A DNA stretch of 64,000 nucleotides, from positions 310,001 to 374,000 of the forward strand of contig NZ_WTKU01000001.1 in NCBI RefSeq assembly GCF_011378715.1. Reading direction: 5' to 3'. The notes under the pieces are model-generated. The model worked only from the letters and a program-made list of their open reading frames with translations. It was not told the DNA's origin and ran no database searches. Numbering within the stretch: the stretch's first letter is position 1; each line of letters begins with the position of its first letter. Of the stretch, positions 16,932 through 25,804 are shown in pieces. A program made the position numbers and the translations under genes. Source of the DNA: Psychromonas sp. SA13A (GTDB lineage: Bacteria > Pseudomonadota > Gammaproteobacteria > Enterobacterales > Psychromonadaceae).

Positions 16932-17912
16932 TCAACTTTTTGACATACCTCTAGCCTGAGTATTGAATTTAAACAAAACAGCCAGTTTATTGGCTGGTAG
17001 CAGCGCGAATAACATGCCTAACAGAGAGCACACACCGCCTGCAATATGGAACCAAAATATGGATTCATCAAGAAATACAATCGCCAATACAGCACCAAAT
17101 AAAGGCATTAAGGTTATTGATAATGACGCACTTTCCGCGCCTAGTCGTAAAACCCCATTGGTCCAAAATATATAGGCAAGAATGGATGGGAACACCCACA
17201 AATAAGCAAACAAACTGATGTGTTCAAAAGAAGGTAAATAAAATTTAAAAAATACAGCTTCAATGGCATAGGCGACTATCAAGAAAGGCAGCCCCAACAT
17301 GATCAATAGATACAGCACATTAATAGACGATAATTTAAGTGACAACTTTTTCAACAACACAGTAAACAATGCCCACACCACCACAGCGGCAATCATCAAT
17401 AGATCACCCTGACTGAATTTAAGGCTCAATAAATGTAGCAACTGCCCTTTTGTTAAAATCAGTAACACCCCTAATATTGAGATCACCATACCAAGGAATT
17501 GCATCAAGCGAGGACGATTACCCAAGACGCGCCATGCCATCAATAAAGTGGCAATCGGAATAAGCGTATTAATAAGGGTAATATTTACTACGGTGGTAAA
17601 GTTAGCGGCCAAATAAAGTAAGCTGTTATAAAATACGATACTTAATATCGCTAGCCCTGTTAACGCCGATAAATGTGGGCGGATCATTGCCCAATTTTTT
17701 ATCACTCTAGGTAAGCAAAAAGGCGTCAGCAATATAAAAACACCGAACCAACGGAATAGATTCATCGCAATAGGCGCGACTTCAGGCATATAACTTCTCG
17801 CTAAAATAGCATTAATGGCCCAAAACAAATTGGTCATTAACAAACCTAAAAAAGCCATCCATAAAATACGATTATTAGTCGTTGTAGTATTACTCGCCGC
17901 TCTGTTAGTCAA
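16932..17912 (-). CDS. DMT-family (EamA) transporter
   Basis: A 326-residue inner-membrane protein with ten predicted membrane helices in two EamA repeats. The first covers about residues 14-150 (NLFWAINAILARSYMPEVAP); the second about 170-300, ending in LMPLFGAVLAIVFLDESIFW. Such proteins usually export metabolites or amino acids. It starts 73 bases after the HAD phosphatase gene on the same strand and may be the last gene of that operon. The substrate is unknown. Confidence 0.85.
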   Translation of the reverse strand: MTNRAASNTTTTNNRILWMAFLGLLMTNLFWAINAILARSYMPEVAPIAMNLFRWFGVFILLTPFCLPRVIKNWAMIRPHLSALTGLAILSIVFYNSLLYLAANFTTVVNITLINTLIPIATLLMAWRVLGNRPRLMQFLGMVISILGVLLILTKGQLLHLLSLKFSQGDLLMIAAVVVWALFTVLLKKLSLKLSSINVLYLLIMLGLPFLIVAYAIEAVFFKFYLPSFEHISLFAYLWVFPSILAYIFWTNGVLRLGAESASLSITLMPLFGAVLAIVFLDESIFWFHIAGGVCSLLGMLFALLPANKLAVLFKFNTQARGMSKS

Positions 17913-17985
17913 TGTTTACTCCGTAGGGATGATCTATAAGTGCTATGAACCTATCAAAGCAATAATCGTAACAGTGAATGCATTG

Positions 17986-18780
17986 TTAAGCTAAGTTCTT
18001 TATCGCTAATAACTGTTTAGTAAACTCAGCAAAACCATAACCACCTGGTTCAGTCATAATGAATTCTGGATGATGTAAAAGCCTTTCCCAGTAATTTTTG
18101 ATATTAGCGACACCCACACTTTTAGGTAAAGCCGCGAACATAAATTGATCATTCAAAGAGTCTCCCACATAACAAGCTTGTGCAAGTATCTCAGAGGTTG
18201 ATAAGCCTTTTTCCTGCAAAAACTGAAACGATGTCGCTTTTTTTGAATGCTCTCCATACCAGCTATTAATATGGATTGAGCTTGCCGTTGCATTAGCGCC
18301 CAAGGCTTTAATTTTAGAGACCACTTCTTCAATAATAGGCGTAGCAACAGGGTCTCGATTTTGACCGATATCAATCGCGACTTCACACAAGCGATAAGAC
18401 TGATCCAATGTTAAACCTAAGTCAGGGTAATCCGCTAAAATGCTAGTAACTTGCTCTTTTAAGGTGGCTTTATTTTGTGCAATTTGTTGAAGAGGAAGCC
18501 CTGACTTAAGGGTTAAGTTACCCGCTTCCTTTTCCATAATAAAGGCACCATTTTCGCCAATCACTGCATCAACTGGCCACAATTGTGCAATATGGTCACA
18601 CCACCCCGCGCAAGCGCCTGTGACAGCAACCACTTTCAGCCCAGCCTGTTGTAACGCAGCTAGCGCTATTAAAGTCTCTGGAGGTAGTTGCCCGTGCCAG
18701 GTTAGTGTGTCGTCAACATCTGTTAATACCCATTGCACCTCTTTCCAATCATTGGTTAAGGTGTTTTTTAATTGCTTCAT
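17986..18780 (-). CDS. HAD-superfamily phosphatase (Cof/HAD-IIB type)
   Basis: A 264-residue cytoplasmic phosphatase. HAD motif I is DVDDTLT (residues 21-27, nucleophile D21, acid D23). Motif II is VTGA with its Thr, motif III is the Lys in SKKATSF, and motif IV is GDSLND. The cap between motifs II and III fits the IIB class acting on sugar or polyol phosphates. It follows dctM of the second TRAP operon by 54 bases and is divergent from a glycerophosphodiesterase. It may therefore strip phosphate from an imported or internally made glycerol- or sugar-phosphate. The specific substrate is not known. Confidence 0.85.
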   Translation of the reverse strand: MKQLKNTLTNDWKEVQWVLTDVDDTLTWHGQLPPETLIALAALQQAGLKVVAVTGACAGWCDHIAQLWPVDAVIGENGAFIMEKEAGNLTLKSGLPLQQIAQNKATLKEQVTSILADYPDLGLTLDQSYRLCEVAIDIGQNRDPVATPIIEEVVSKIKALGANATASSIHINSWYGEHSKKATSFQFLQEKGLSTSEILAQACYVGDSLNDQFMFAALPKSVGVANIKNYWERLLHHPEFIMTEPGGYGFAEFTKQLLAIKNLA

Positions 18781-18834
18781 TGTATTTCCTTAAGCATCTA
18801 TAACGCTTATCTATTAATGCTTATTTATTCATGC

Positions 18835-20118
18835 TTACAGCAAGTTAGGTAAGAACATTACTAAACCTTCCGAGTACGTTAAAATCATTAACACGGTTAA
18901 TAATGCTAATAATAAAGGTGCAACTTCTCGTACAAAATCAGTCAGTTTTACTTTAAGAATTGAGCAAACCGTAAACATCATGGATCCAAAGGGTGGCGTA
19001 ACACCTCCAATCATAATATTAACAATCACGATGATCCCAAAGTGCACAGGGTTCACCCCAAGATTAAGTACTGCCGGTAGTAATAATGGCGTAAGAATAA
19101 TCATTGCAGCGCCACCTTCAATAAACATACCCACAATCAACAACAGTAAATTGATCAACATTAATAGAACTAACTTGTTATCGGTGACTAAGATTAATGC
19201 TGAGGCAACGCTCTGTGGAATTTGCTCCAAGGTCATGTAATAACCAAAGATCATCGCACCGATAATAATGAACATGACACTACTGGTACCTTGCACCGTC
19301 TCTTTAAAAATAGCAGGGAAATGTGTCAGCTTTAACTCGCGATAAACAAATAAACCAATGATTGCACACAGTAAAACTGCGATCGCACCTGCTTCTGTAG
19401 GTGTGAATAAACCAAAGCGCATGCCTAAAATAATCCCGAAGGGAATCAATAAAGCTGGAATAGCTTTACCTAAATAATGAAGCCTTTCTTTGGCTGGTGC
19501 AGGCTCAGATCTTGATGGGGCATACTTTCTACGTCTCGCTATAATTGCAATCGTCACCATTAATGATAATGCCATCATAAAAGCAGGCACATAACCTGCG
19601 ATGAACATTTCATGTACTGAAACATTGGCTAGCAAAGCATAAATAATCAAATTAATACCCGGTGGAATAACTGGGCTAATACTCGATGATGCCGCTGTAA
19701 TTGCAGCGGTAAAGGGTAAATCGTAACCTCGTTTAGTCATTTCTGGTGCAAGTATTTTCGATTGCATGGCTGCGTCTGCATTCGCAGATCCCGAAATGCC
19801 TCCCATTAACGTACTTAAAGCCACATTCACATGCGCCAAACCACCGGTTTTATGACCGATCAATGAATCCGCCAAAGATAACAAACTGCGACTAATGCCG
19901 GAATAATTCATTACCGACCCCACCATAATAAAGAAGGGGATCGCTAATAGCGGAAATGAGGAAGCTGATGAGATGAATCGTTGCATCACTAGCGTCACAG
20001 GGATCGAGGTATTAATAAATAAAAAATAAACCAACGAAGAAGCTATTAAAGAAAATGCAATCGGTACATTTAGCAAAAACAGAGAGAACAAAATAATAAT
20101 AGGAAGATAGATTTCCAC
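18835..20118 (-). CDS. dctM: TRAP transporter large permease (DctM)
   Basis: The 427-residue large TRAP permease has about 12 helices. Signatures seen are NVPIAFSLIASSLVYF, GGISGSANADAAMQSKIL and SPVIPPGINLIIYALL. It belongs to the SiaM-length DctM class, distinct from the 459-residue paralogue at 13569. It lies eight bases after dctQ. The genes on either side (lipoprotein-type DctP, HAD phosphatase, glycerophosphodiesterase) suggest an unusual TRAP substrate related to glycerol phosphates; this is inference. Confidence 0.92.
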   Translation of the reverse strand: MEIYLPIIILFSLFLLNVPIAFSLIASSLVYFLFINTSIPVTLVMQRFISSASSFPLLAIPFFIMVGSVMNYSGISRSLLSLADSLIGHKTGGLAHVNVALSTLMGGISGSANADAAMQSKILAPEMTKRGYDLPFTAAITAASSSISPVIPPGINLIIYALLANVSVHEMFIAGYVPAFMMALSLMVTIAIIARRRKYAPSRSEPAPAKERLHYLGKAIPALLIPFGIILGMRFGLFTPTEAGAIAVLLCAIIGLFVYRELKLTHFPAIFKETVQGTSSVMFIIIGAMIFGYYMTLEQIPQSVASALILVTDNKLVLLMLINLLLLIVGMFIEGGAAMIILTPLLLPAVLNLGVNPVHFGIIVIVNIMIGGVTPPFGSMMFTVCSILKVKLTDFVREVAPLLLALLTVLMILTYSEGLVMFLPNLL

Positions 20119-20126
20119 TGTGTCAC

Positions 20127-20636
20127 CTATATGTCTGACTGCGACGAGGAAGCGTCGCTAGATTGCTTAGTTTGTGCGGGTTGCCTAAGCTGCTTAATAT
20201 CTTTGAAAATAAAATTGACGGTATGAATCGACATCAAAGAGAAACAAAGAAATAGCACACCATTAATAGTGAAGTAGGACATGCCCATCACCGGAGTCAC
20301 TTTATTAGACAGCATCATGTAATCGTAACTTAGGTAAGCAAGGATCAAATTTATTGCCAGTAAAAAAACTGAAATGACTATATTGAATGGAATTTTTGCT
20401 TTTTCAGGCAATAGCGCAATGATCACATCTACGCCCATATGTAGCTTATGTTTGTAACAAGAACTAATACCAAAATAGACAGACCAAATAAAGCAAATAA
20501 CGGCTAACTCTTCACTCCACGGAACAACAAAACCAAAACCATAACGTAGGATGACATTAATAATGACCATCAAAATGGTAATGGAGATAGCAACTGATGC
20601 TAAGATTTCTTCAAAATTTTTAAATAAGAAGCCCAT
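20127..20636 (-). CDS. dctQ: TRAP transporter small permease (DctQ)
   Basis: A 169-residue four-helix small subunit. Family features include VVPWSEELAVICFIWSVYFG and KHKLHMGVDVI. The C-terminal tail is Gln/Ser-rich and disordered (TKQSSDASSSQSD). It pairs with the DctM encoded eight bases downstream. About 230 bases and a strong hairpin separate it from the binding-protein gene. Confidence 0.9.
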   Translation of the reverse strand: MGFLFKNFEEILASVAISITILMVIINVILRYGFGFVVPWSEELAVICFIWSVYFGISSCYKHKLHMGVDVIIALLPEKAKIPFNIVISVFLLAINLILAYLSYDYMMLSNKVTPVMGMSYFTINGVLFLCFSLMSIHTVNFIFKDIKQLRQPAQTKQSSDASSSQSDI

Positions 20637-20757
20637 GACTTCTCCTACTCGTTAACCCATTGCAGCACTGAAAAGCAACTAGGTTGGTGATACTTTGTTT
20701 TGCTTAAAAACACATAACTAATGCGAATGACACAATAACTATTACAGGCCAAAAAAG

Positions 20758-20791
20758 ATGCTGCTTTATCGTTAAAACAATAAAGCAGCAT
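20758..20791 (-). terminator. Attenuator-type hairpin between dctP and dctQ
   Basis: ATGCTGCTTTAT and ATAAAGCAGCAT pair perfectly around a ten-base loop, with CTTTTTT following on the minus strand. It looks like a partial terminator giving more binding protein than permease. Confidence 0.75.
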
Positions 20792-20865
20792 TATTTTTTA
20801 ATATTTAACGGTGGCACTCAGTCTTAGTGATTAAAGGCCAGTTAAATATAATGACTTCATTTCGA

Positions 20866-21894
20866 CTATTTAGCTGCTCGAATTGTTTCCAACTCTGCAC
20901 CTATTTTACTACGAATATCACTGCTCCATTCTGGGAACTGGTTATAAACGTCAGCAGTTAATTTACTAAATTCAGCGCTATCAACTTCGTTAAATTTAAC
21001 ACCTAACTCTTCCAGTTTTTGCGTGTATTCAGCATCAAGCTTAACTAGTTCTTTCGTATTTGAAATGGCACCAGCTGCAAACTCTTCATTAACAATTTGT
21101 TGTTGTTCCGGTGTAAATTTATCCCATAATGTAGGTGAAATATACAGACCAACAGTACCTAAGAAATGTTTAGTTAAAGACATGTTTTTAGCGACTTCAT
21201 ACATTTTAGTGGAGTACATTGTTAAAATTGAACCTTCAAGACCATCTACAACACCTTGTTGTACACCAGCATAGGTTTCAGGGAAAGGTAATGATGCAGG
21301 TGCAGCGCCCATTGATGCCAATGTGCTAATAAATAATTGGCTACCTGGAACACGAATACGCATACCAGCCATATCAGCAGAGTTTTTAATCTCTTTATTA
21401 GTGATCATGTGACGGAAACCAAACATGTAATCGGCATTTAATACTTTGATCCCTTTTGCTTCTACTTGTGCTGTTAAATCAGCAACTAATTTTGTATCCA
21501 TCATGGCAAGGTATTCATCGTAAGAGTTGTATAACATAGGACCAGCTAATGCAGCAAAGTCAGGCACGTAATCACCTAGGTAACTTAAATCTTCTACCGC
21601 AATCCAATCTGCGCCATTAACAACTTGCTCAAGATTATCTTTATAAACAGGTAACTGGCCGCCTGGGTAAACTTTAATATTAATGCCACCATCGGTACGT
21701 TCGCGGATTTTGTCCGTTGCTTTTATTAATTCTTGAGTTAGTAACTCATTTTGAGTAAAAACTAAACTCATGTTGATGTCGATTGGCTCAACTTTTTTTG
21801 CAACGTCTGCGCTTTTCGTTGTATCAGCAGGTTTTTCGCCACAACCAACAAGCAATGCAACAGCTGTTAATACGGTTCCGATTACCTTTATCAT
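20866..21894 (-). CDS. dctP: TRAP substrate-binding lipoprotein (DctP family)
   Basis: A 342-residue DctP-family protein with a lipoprotein signal: hydrophobic stretch, then LLVGCGE with the lipidated Cys at about residue 18, and a short acidic/Lys linker. The mature domain has DctP hallmarks: VYPGGQLP, FGFRHMITNKEI, RIRVPGSQLF and FPETYAGVQQGVVDGLEG. Membrane-tethered TRAP binding proteins are less common than soluble ones in Gram-negative bacteria. The gene is first in the operon dctP-dctQ-dctM-HAD. Its upstream region holds two sites resembling those in front of glpD. The ligand is unknown. Confidence 0.88.
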   Translation of the reverse strand: MIKVIGTVLTAVALLVGCGEKPADTTKSADVAKKVEPIDINMSLVFTQNELLTQELIKATDKIRERTDGGINIKVYPGGQLPVYKDNLEQVVNGADWIAVEDLSYLGDYVPDFAALAGPMLYNSYDEYLAMMDTKLVADLTAQVEAKGIKVLNADYMFGFRHMITNKEIKNSADMAGMRIRVPGSQLFISTLASMGAAPASLPFPETYAGVQQGVVDGLEGSILTMYSTKMYEVAKNMSLTKHFLGTVGLYISPTLWDKFTPEQQQIVNEEFAAGAISNTKELVKLDAEYTQKLEELGVKFNEVDSAEFSKLTADVYNQFPEWSSDIRSKIGAELETIRAAK

Positions 21895-22003
21895 AAATAG
21901 TACCTTTGTTTGTAAAGTTAGTTTTAATAAATTAGTTTGTTTATTAAAACAAAAAAATAGTGAAATAGGTTATATGTGCTTTTTTGTTAACCCACACAAC
22001 ATT

Positions 22004-22017
22004 ATTCATATGAACAT
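22004..22017 (-). promoter_or_regulatory. Putative GlpR-like operator 1
   Basis: Read on the minus strand, ATGTTCATATGAAT shares ATGWTCRTWYG with three other sites near the glycerophosphodiesterase and glpD genes. It lies between divergent dctP and the diesterase gene. Confidence 0.5.
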
Positions 22018-22180
22018 TTGTAGAATCATATGAAAATGATTATCGTGCAAATAGTAGGTTACAAAAATGTAGACCTGAACGTATAAATACCACTGAATTG
22101 TTAAGTTAATATGACAGCCTGTTGTATTTTTAAGCCTTTTATATTTTCTAAAATACATTATCATCAACAAAGTCATTAAC

Positions 22181-22194
22181 GTTCAAATGAACAT
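22181..22194 (-). promoter_or_regulatory. Putative GlpR-like operator 2
   Basis: Minus-strand ATGTTCATTTGAAC, with internal symmetry GTTCA-N2-TGAAC, lies just ahead of the diesterase gene and overlaps an upstream in-frame ATG at 22187. It is consistent with control by the DeoR-type regulator encoded in the same operon. Confidence 0.5.
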
Positions 22195-22207
22195 TACAGG
22201 TGGATTT

Positions 22208-22921
22208 ATGATTGCAGGTCATCGTGGTGCAGCATCGCTAGCACCAGAAAATACATTAGCTGGTTTCAAAAAAGCTTTACAGTTTGGTGCAAAATGGATT
22301 GAGCTTGATACACAATTGAGTGCCGATAACACGCCCGTCATATTCCATGATGAGACAGTGGATCGTTGTACTAATGGCAAAAATAAAGTCGCAGACTTAA
22401 CGCTTGAGCAGTTACAAGCATTAGATGCAGGTAGCTGGTTTTCCAAGGAGTTTGCAGGAGAACAGATTCAATCTTTAGAGCAAACGTTAGCCTTTTTTAT
22501 AGCTAATGATTTATCTATGAACCTAGAAATCAAAATTCATCATGATCATCAAGTACAACCTTTAGTCGATAAAGTGGCAGAAGTGTTGGAAAAAATGAAC
22601 TTCCCGCATGAAAAATTAATCATATCTAGTTTTTCAACATTAGCATTAACGCACTGTCGACAAGTAATGCCAACGATTCGTCTCGGTTATATTACCGAAC
22701 ATGAACCGCGAGCAACATTAGCAAAATTAAAACCGATCAATTTATACAGCCTGCATATTGATTACAAAATATTAACCGAAGAGATGGCCAAAGAAGTCAT
22801 ACAATCAGGTCTAAAATTAAATATTTGGACGCTTAATGATCTTCAGCAAGCGAGTAAATTTAGAGCTTGGGGAGTTGAGATGATCATCACTGACAAACCT
22901 GATCAGTTTGCTCAAGCATGA
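22208..22921 (+). CDS. ugpQ: Glycerophosphodiester phosphodiesterase, cytoplasmic type
   Basis: It hydrolyses glycerophosphodiesters to glycerol 3-phosphate and an alcohol. The GDPD signature is complete: AGHRGAASLAPENTLAGF at the N-terminus, ELDTQLSADNTPVIFHDETVDRCT and LEIK for metal and phosphate binding, and a closing WTLND. There is no signal peptide, so it acts in the cytoplasm like UgpQ. I start at 22208 because AGGTGG is five bases ahead; an ATG at 22187 would add seven residues but has no good ribosome site. The stop overlaps the regulator start (GCATGA), coupling the two. GlpD, encoded nearby, would oxidise the product. Confidence 0.92.
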   Translation: MIAGHRGAASLAPENTLAGFKKALQFGAKWIELDTQLSADNTPVIFHDETVDRCTNGKNKVADLTLEQLQALDAGSWFSKEFAGEQIQSLEQTLAFFIANDLSMNLEIKIHHDHQVQPLVDKVAEVLEKMNFPHEKLIISSFSTLALTHCRQVMPTIRLGYITEHEPRATLAKLKPINLYSLHIDYKILTEEMAKEVIQSGLKLNIWTLNDLQQASKFRAWGVEMIITDKPDQFAQA

Positions 22922-23652
22922 TAAAAATAAATGCGCGCCAACAAAATATTCTCGCTCGTTTGAGGCAACACGAAGATATTCAGATTGATACTATTGCTGA
23001 ATATTTTCAAGTTACCACTCAAACCGTTCGCCGTGATGTTAACCAACTGTGTAAAGCTGGCTATGCGCGGCGTATTCACGGCGGTGTTGGTTTACCAGTA
23101 CTACTCACTAATACCAGCTATCAACTGCGTAGCGACTTGCAGTTTAATGTGAAAGACACGATCGCGAAGAAAGTCGCCGACTCGATTCCCGATGGCGCAA
23201 CCATCATGATGGGAATAGGCACCACAGTGACACGTATTGCTTATTATTTAAAAACCAAAAATCGAGTGATCACCAACAACTTACAAGTAGTGAAGATTTT
23301 AGAGTCGAACCCTGAAATTGAAGTTTATATTGCCGGCGGGTTATTTAGATCTCAGCAACAGGATGTGGTGGGTCATAGTGTGTTAACGTTTTTTAATAGT
23401 TTTGAAGCAGATATTGGCATCTTAGGCTGTGCCGCCATCACTGAAAGTCATACTGCGATGGAACATGAAACCGCTGAAGCAGAGTTATCACAAAGTATTT
23501 TACATAACTCACGACAAACCTGGTTAGTGGCGGATGCGAGCAAATGGTCAGGTTCAGCTTCAGTGAAAATAGCTTCATTAGCAACATTTGATCAGATCTA
23601 TACTAATCAAACTAACCTACCTCAAGATTTACCTATCACTGCAATCGAATAA
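22918..23652 (+). CDS. DeoR-family transcriptional regulator, GlpR-like
   Basis: A 244-residue repressor. The N-terminal DeoR helix-turn-helix (residues 6-60: ARQQNILARL, then VTTQTVRRDVNQL and RIHGGV) is followed by the phosphorylated-sugar sensing domain (MGIGTTVTRIAYYL, TNNLQV, AGGLF, GCAAI). The family binds phosphosugars; GlpR binds glycerol 3-phosphate. Its position between a glycerophosphodiesterase and glpD supports that ligand. Four similar operator-like sites stand before dctP/ugpQ and glpD. It ends at a bidirectional terminator shared with glpD. Confidence 0.9.
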   Translation: MIKINARQQNILARLRQHEDIQIDTIAEYFQVTTQTVRRDVNQLCKAGYARRIHGGVGLPVLLTNTSYQLRSDLQFNVKDTIAKKVADSIPDGATIMMGIGTTVTRIAYYLKTKNRVITNNLQVVKILESNPEIEVYIAGGLFRSQQQDVVGHSVLTFFNSFEADIGILGCAAITESHTAMEHETAEAELSQSILHNSRQTWLVADASKWSGSASVKIASLATFDQIYTNQTNLPQDLPITAIE

Positions 23653-23694
23653 AATTGCATTAAGCTAAGAATCATTTTTATTCTTTTAAAAAAC

Positions 23695-23723
23695 AAAAAA
23701 CCACTACGCTTGGTAGTGGTTTT
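23695..23723. terminator. Bidirectional terminator
   Basis: AAAACCACTAC pairs with GTAGTGGTTTT around a short loop between the convergent regulator gene and glpD, with A and T runs on the two sides. Confidence 0.88.
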
Positions 23724-23776
23724 ATTAGCTTAAAGCTTTAGTTAATTTTCAATTTAAGAAACTAACTTTCGCGCAA

Positions 23777-25390
23777 TTAATCTCGGTTGAATGAAACCGC
23801 GTTACGAAACTCAGTAACTTTCTGTTGTGCCTTGTCGCCAAATAAACGTTCACTAACCGCTTCTAGCCCTTCAGCATTATCTAAAAGTTCTTTACGGATC
23901 ACTAATGTTGCTTTCGAGCGACGACGCAGTAGATCATCAAGGTTAACAACCATCTCATTCTCAGCAACCCAATCGATTTCAGCCCAAGTAAACTCTGTAT
24001 GCTCAAGAGCAAGTTCAGCTTTACTAGGATCTTGCTTGATTGCCTCAAGTAAAACAAAAGCATCTTCACCATAACGGCGCCAGAAACGACTTGATAAAGG
24101 CTCTAGTGCACCTTTTGGTGTTAATTTATCAATCTCCACCATTGCGCTCATAAATTTAGCTTTAACTGAATCAGCTGGTTCACCATACCAAAGTGAATCA
24201 TTCTTTTTCATTGGAATGGCTAGATCTTTAACGATATCAGCCACTTCATCACCAACATTAATACAGTCAGTTAATTTACCACCAAAGATACTAATGTGTT
24301 TATCTTGCTTATTAACATCTATCGCATGCTTGCGAGATAAAGCAACCCAGTCTGCCACGCCTTCTTCAGCTTCAATCGCTAATGGTCGAACACCACATCT
24401 TTCTGCAATAATATCTGCTTTAGTTAACGGCTTATCTAACTCTAATAATGTATTAGCATTATCAAGAATAAATTGACGATCTTCGTCTGTAACTTCTGTT
24501 TTATGGCTCTCTACTTGGTTATCAGTGGTACCGATACAAGTTTTTGAACCCATTGGTAATACAAAGAATAAACGTCCATCGCTTGCAAAAAAGGCCAATA
24601 CACGGTGATCTTTTGAAATACGTTCAACCGTTAAATGCACACCTTTTGAAAACAAGTGATGATGTGATGTTTTCTGTTTGGTGCTTTTATTTACTTGGTC
24701 AACCATTGGTCCACAGGCATTGATCAAGGTTTTTGCTTTAATCGTAAAGGTTTCATCAGTGGTGTTATCTTTAGCATCAATAACCCATTGATTATTTTCA
24801 CGCACCGCCTTAATTGACTCTACATAGTTTGCAACAAGCGCTGATTTTTTTGCAGCTGCCGTTATAAAGTTAAATACAAAGCGTGAATCATTGTCTTTTA
24901 AGAAAGCATCTGAGTACTCAAAACCTGCTTGAGCGCCAGTTACTTTAATACTTGGTTCAAGTTGTTTAATAGCATTACGTGTTAGGTATTTAGGTGCCAT
25001 AGTAAATAGTCGACCAAATAACCAATAAGCTAACGTCCCCATGAATACAAACCAAACAGGGAAACGGAAACCTTTTTGAATAGTAGTTAAGAAACGTACC
25101 TCAGTCACTGATGACGGGTAATGTTTCATTAAGTTATTACGGCTCTTACAAAGTTTATTCACTAAACGGTATTCGTGACTTTCTAAATACTTAATACCAC
25201 CCCATGCAAGATTTGATGAGTTAGAGCTTGTTGCGCCAGCAAAGTCGCCTTTATCGATCAGGCCAACTTTAACTCCCTTTGCAGCCAAAGATGCAGCAGC
25301 GACAGCACCGTTGATACCGCCCCCTAAAATAAGGACATCTAACTCTTCTTCAGCTAGTTGTTTAATATTGTTCGTTCTATTGAGGCTCAT
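23777..25390 (-). CDS. glpD: Aerobic glycerol-3-phosphate dehydrogenase
   Basis: A 537-residue membrane-associated flavoenzyme that oxidises glycerol 3-phosphate to dihydroxyacetone phosphate, passing electrons to quinone. The FAD-binding motif VLILGGGINGAVAAASLA is at residues 19-36, followed by SSNSSNLAWGGIKYLE. GTTD and the FGGKLTD segment are present, and a GlpD C-terminal domain follows. No N-terminal membrane helix is seen; the family binds peripherally. Putative operators lie within 100 bases upstream. It is separated from the PhnE genes by a terminator, so it is its own transcript. Confidence 0.93.
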   Translation of the reverse strand: MSLNRTNNIKQLAEEELDVLILGGGINGAVAAASLAAKGVKVGLIDKGDFAGATSSNSSNLAWGGIKYLESHEYRLVNKLCKSRNNLMKHYPSSVTEVRFLTTIQKGFRFPVWFVFMGTLAYWLFGRLFTMAPKYLTRNAIKQLEPSIKVTGAQAGFEYSDAFLKDNDSRFVFNFITAAAKKSALVANYVESIKAVRENNQWVIDAKDNTTDETFTIKAKTLINACGPMVDQVNKSTKQKTSHHHLFSKGVHLTVERISKDHRVLAFFASDGRLFFVLPMGSKTCIGTTDNQVESHKTEVTDEDRQFILDNANTLLELDKPLTKADIIAERCGVRPLAIEAEEGVADWVALSRKHAIDVNKQDKHISIFGGKLTDCINVGDEVADIVKDLAIPMKKNDSLWYGEPADSVKAKFMSAMVEIDKLTPKGALEPLSSRFWRRYGEDAFVLLEAIKQDPSKAELALEHTEFTWAEIDWVAENEMVVNLDDLLRRRSKATLVIRKELLDNAEGLEAVSERLFGDKAQQKVTEFRNAVSFNRD

Positions 25391-25409
25391 TTCGGAATCC
25401 TTGAATTAA

Positions 25410-25423
25410 ATGTTCGTTCGCGC
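25410..25423 (+). promoter_or_regulatory. Putative GlpR-like operator 3
   Basis: ATGTTCGTTCGCGC lies 20 bases upstream of glpD and is close to the E. coli GlpR half-site TGTTCG. It shares ATGWTCRTWYG with sites 1, 2 and 4. Confidence 0.5.
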
Positions 25424-25465
25424 CAGTTAATGCTCACATTAGAACATAATGTTTTTCTAATTAAT

Positions 25466-25479
25466 ATGATCATTCGCAC
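25466..25479 (+). promoter_or_regulatory. Putative GlpR-like operator 4
   Basis: ATGATCATTCGCAC lies 76 bases upstream of glpD, in the same orientation as site 3 and 56 bases from it, about five helical turns. Confidence 0.45.
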
Positions 25480-25590
25480 TTTACGAATAAAAAAGTGATA
25501 CCTGTTCCATTAATAATGGACAGACGAAGGCAGCGATTACAATAATTAGATGAAAAACTAAATAAAAAATTAAATAAAAAGTTAAATGAA

Positions 25591-25635
25591 AAAAAGCCAA
25601 CTTTATGGGGGCAGTTCATAATCAGTTGGCTTTTT
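25591..25635. terminator. Terminator after the phn-type operon
   Basis: AAAAAGCCAACT pairs with AGTTGGCTTTTT around a 21-base loop. It ends the minus-strand phnD-C-E-E operon before glpD. The rest of 25391-25804 holds the glpD control sites and no gene. Confidence 0.8.
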
Positions 25636-25804
25636 ATAGTGTTGTTTTATTGATTCGTTTCAAGTGAATGCAACCTGAAAGGTCGAGCTAAATAACTACT
25701 TACATATAACAACATAAGGCCTCCCTTTCTAAGCACACAAGAAATAAAATAAATAACTTACGTAAATAATGATTGCTCTAAACCATAAACGAGATCGTAC
25801 GAAA

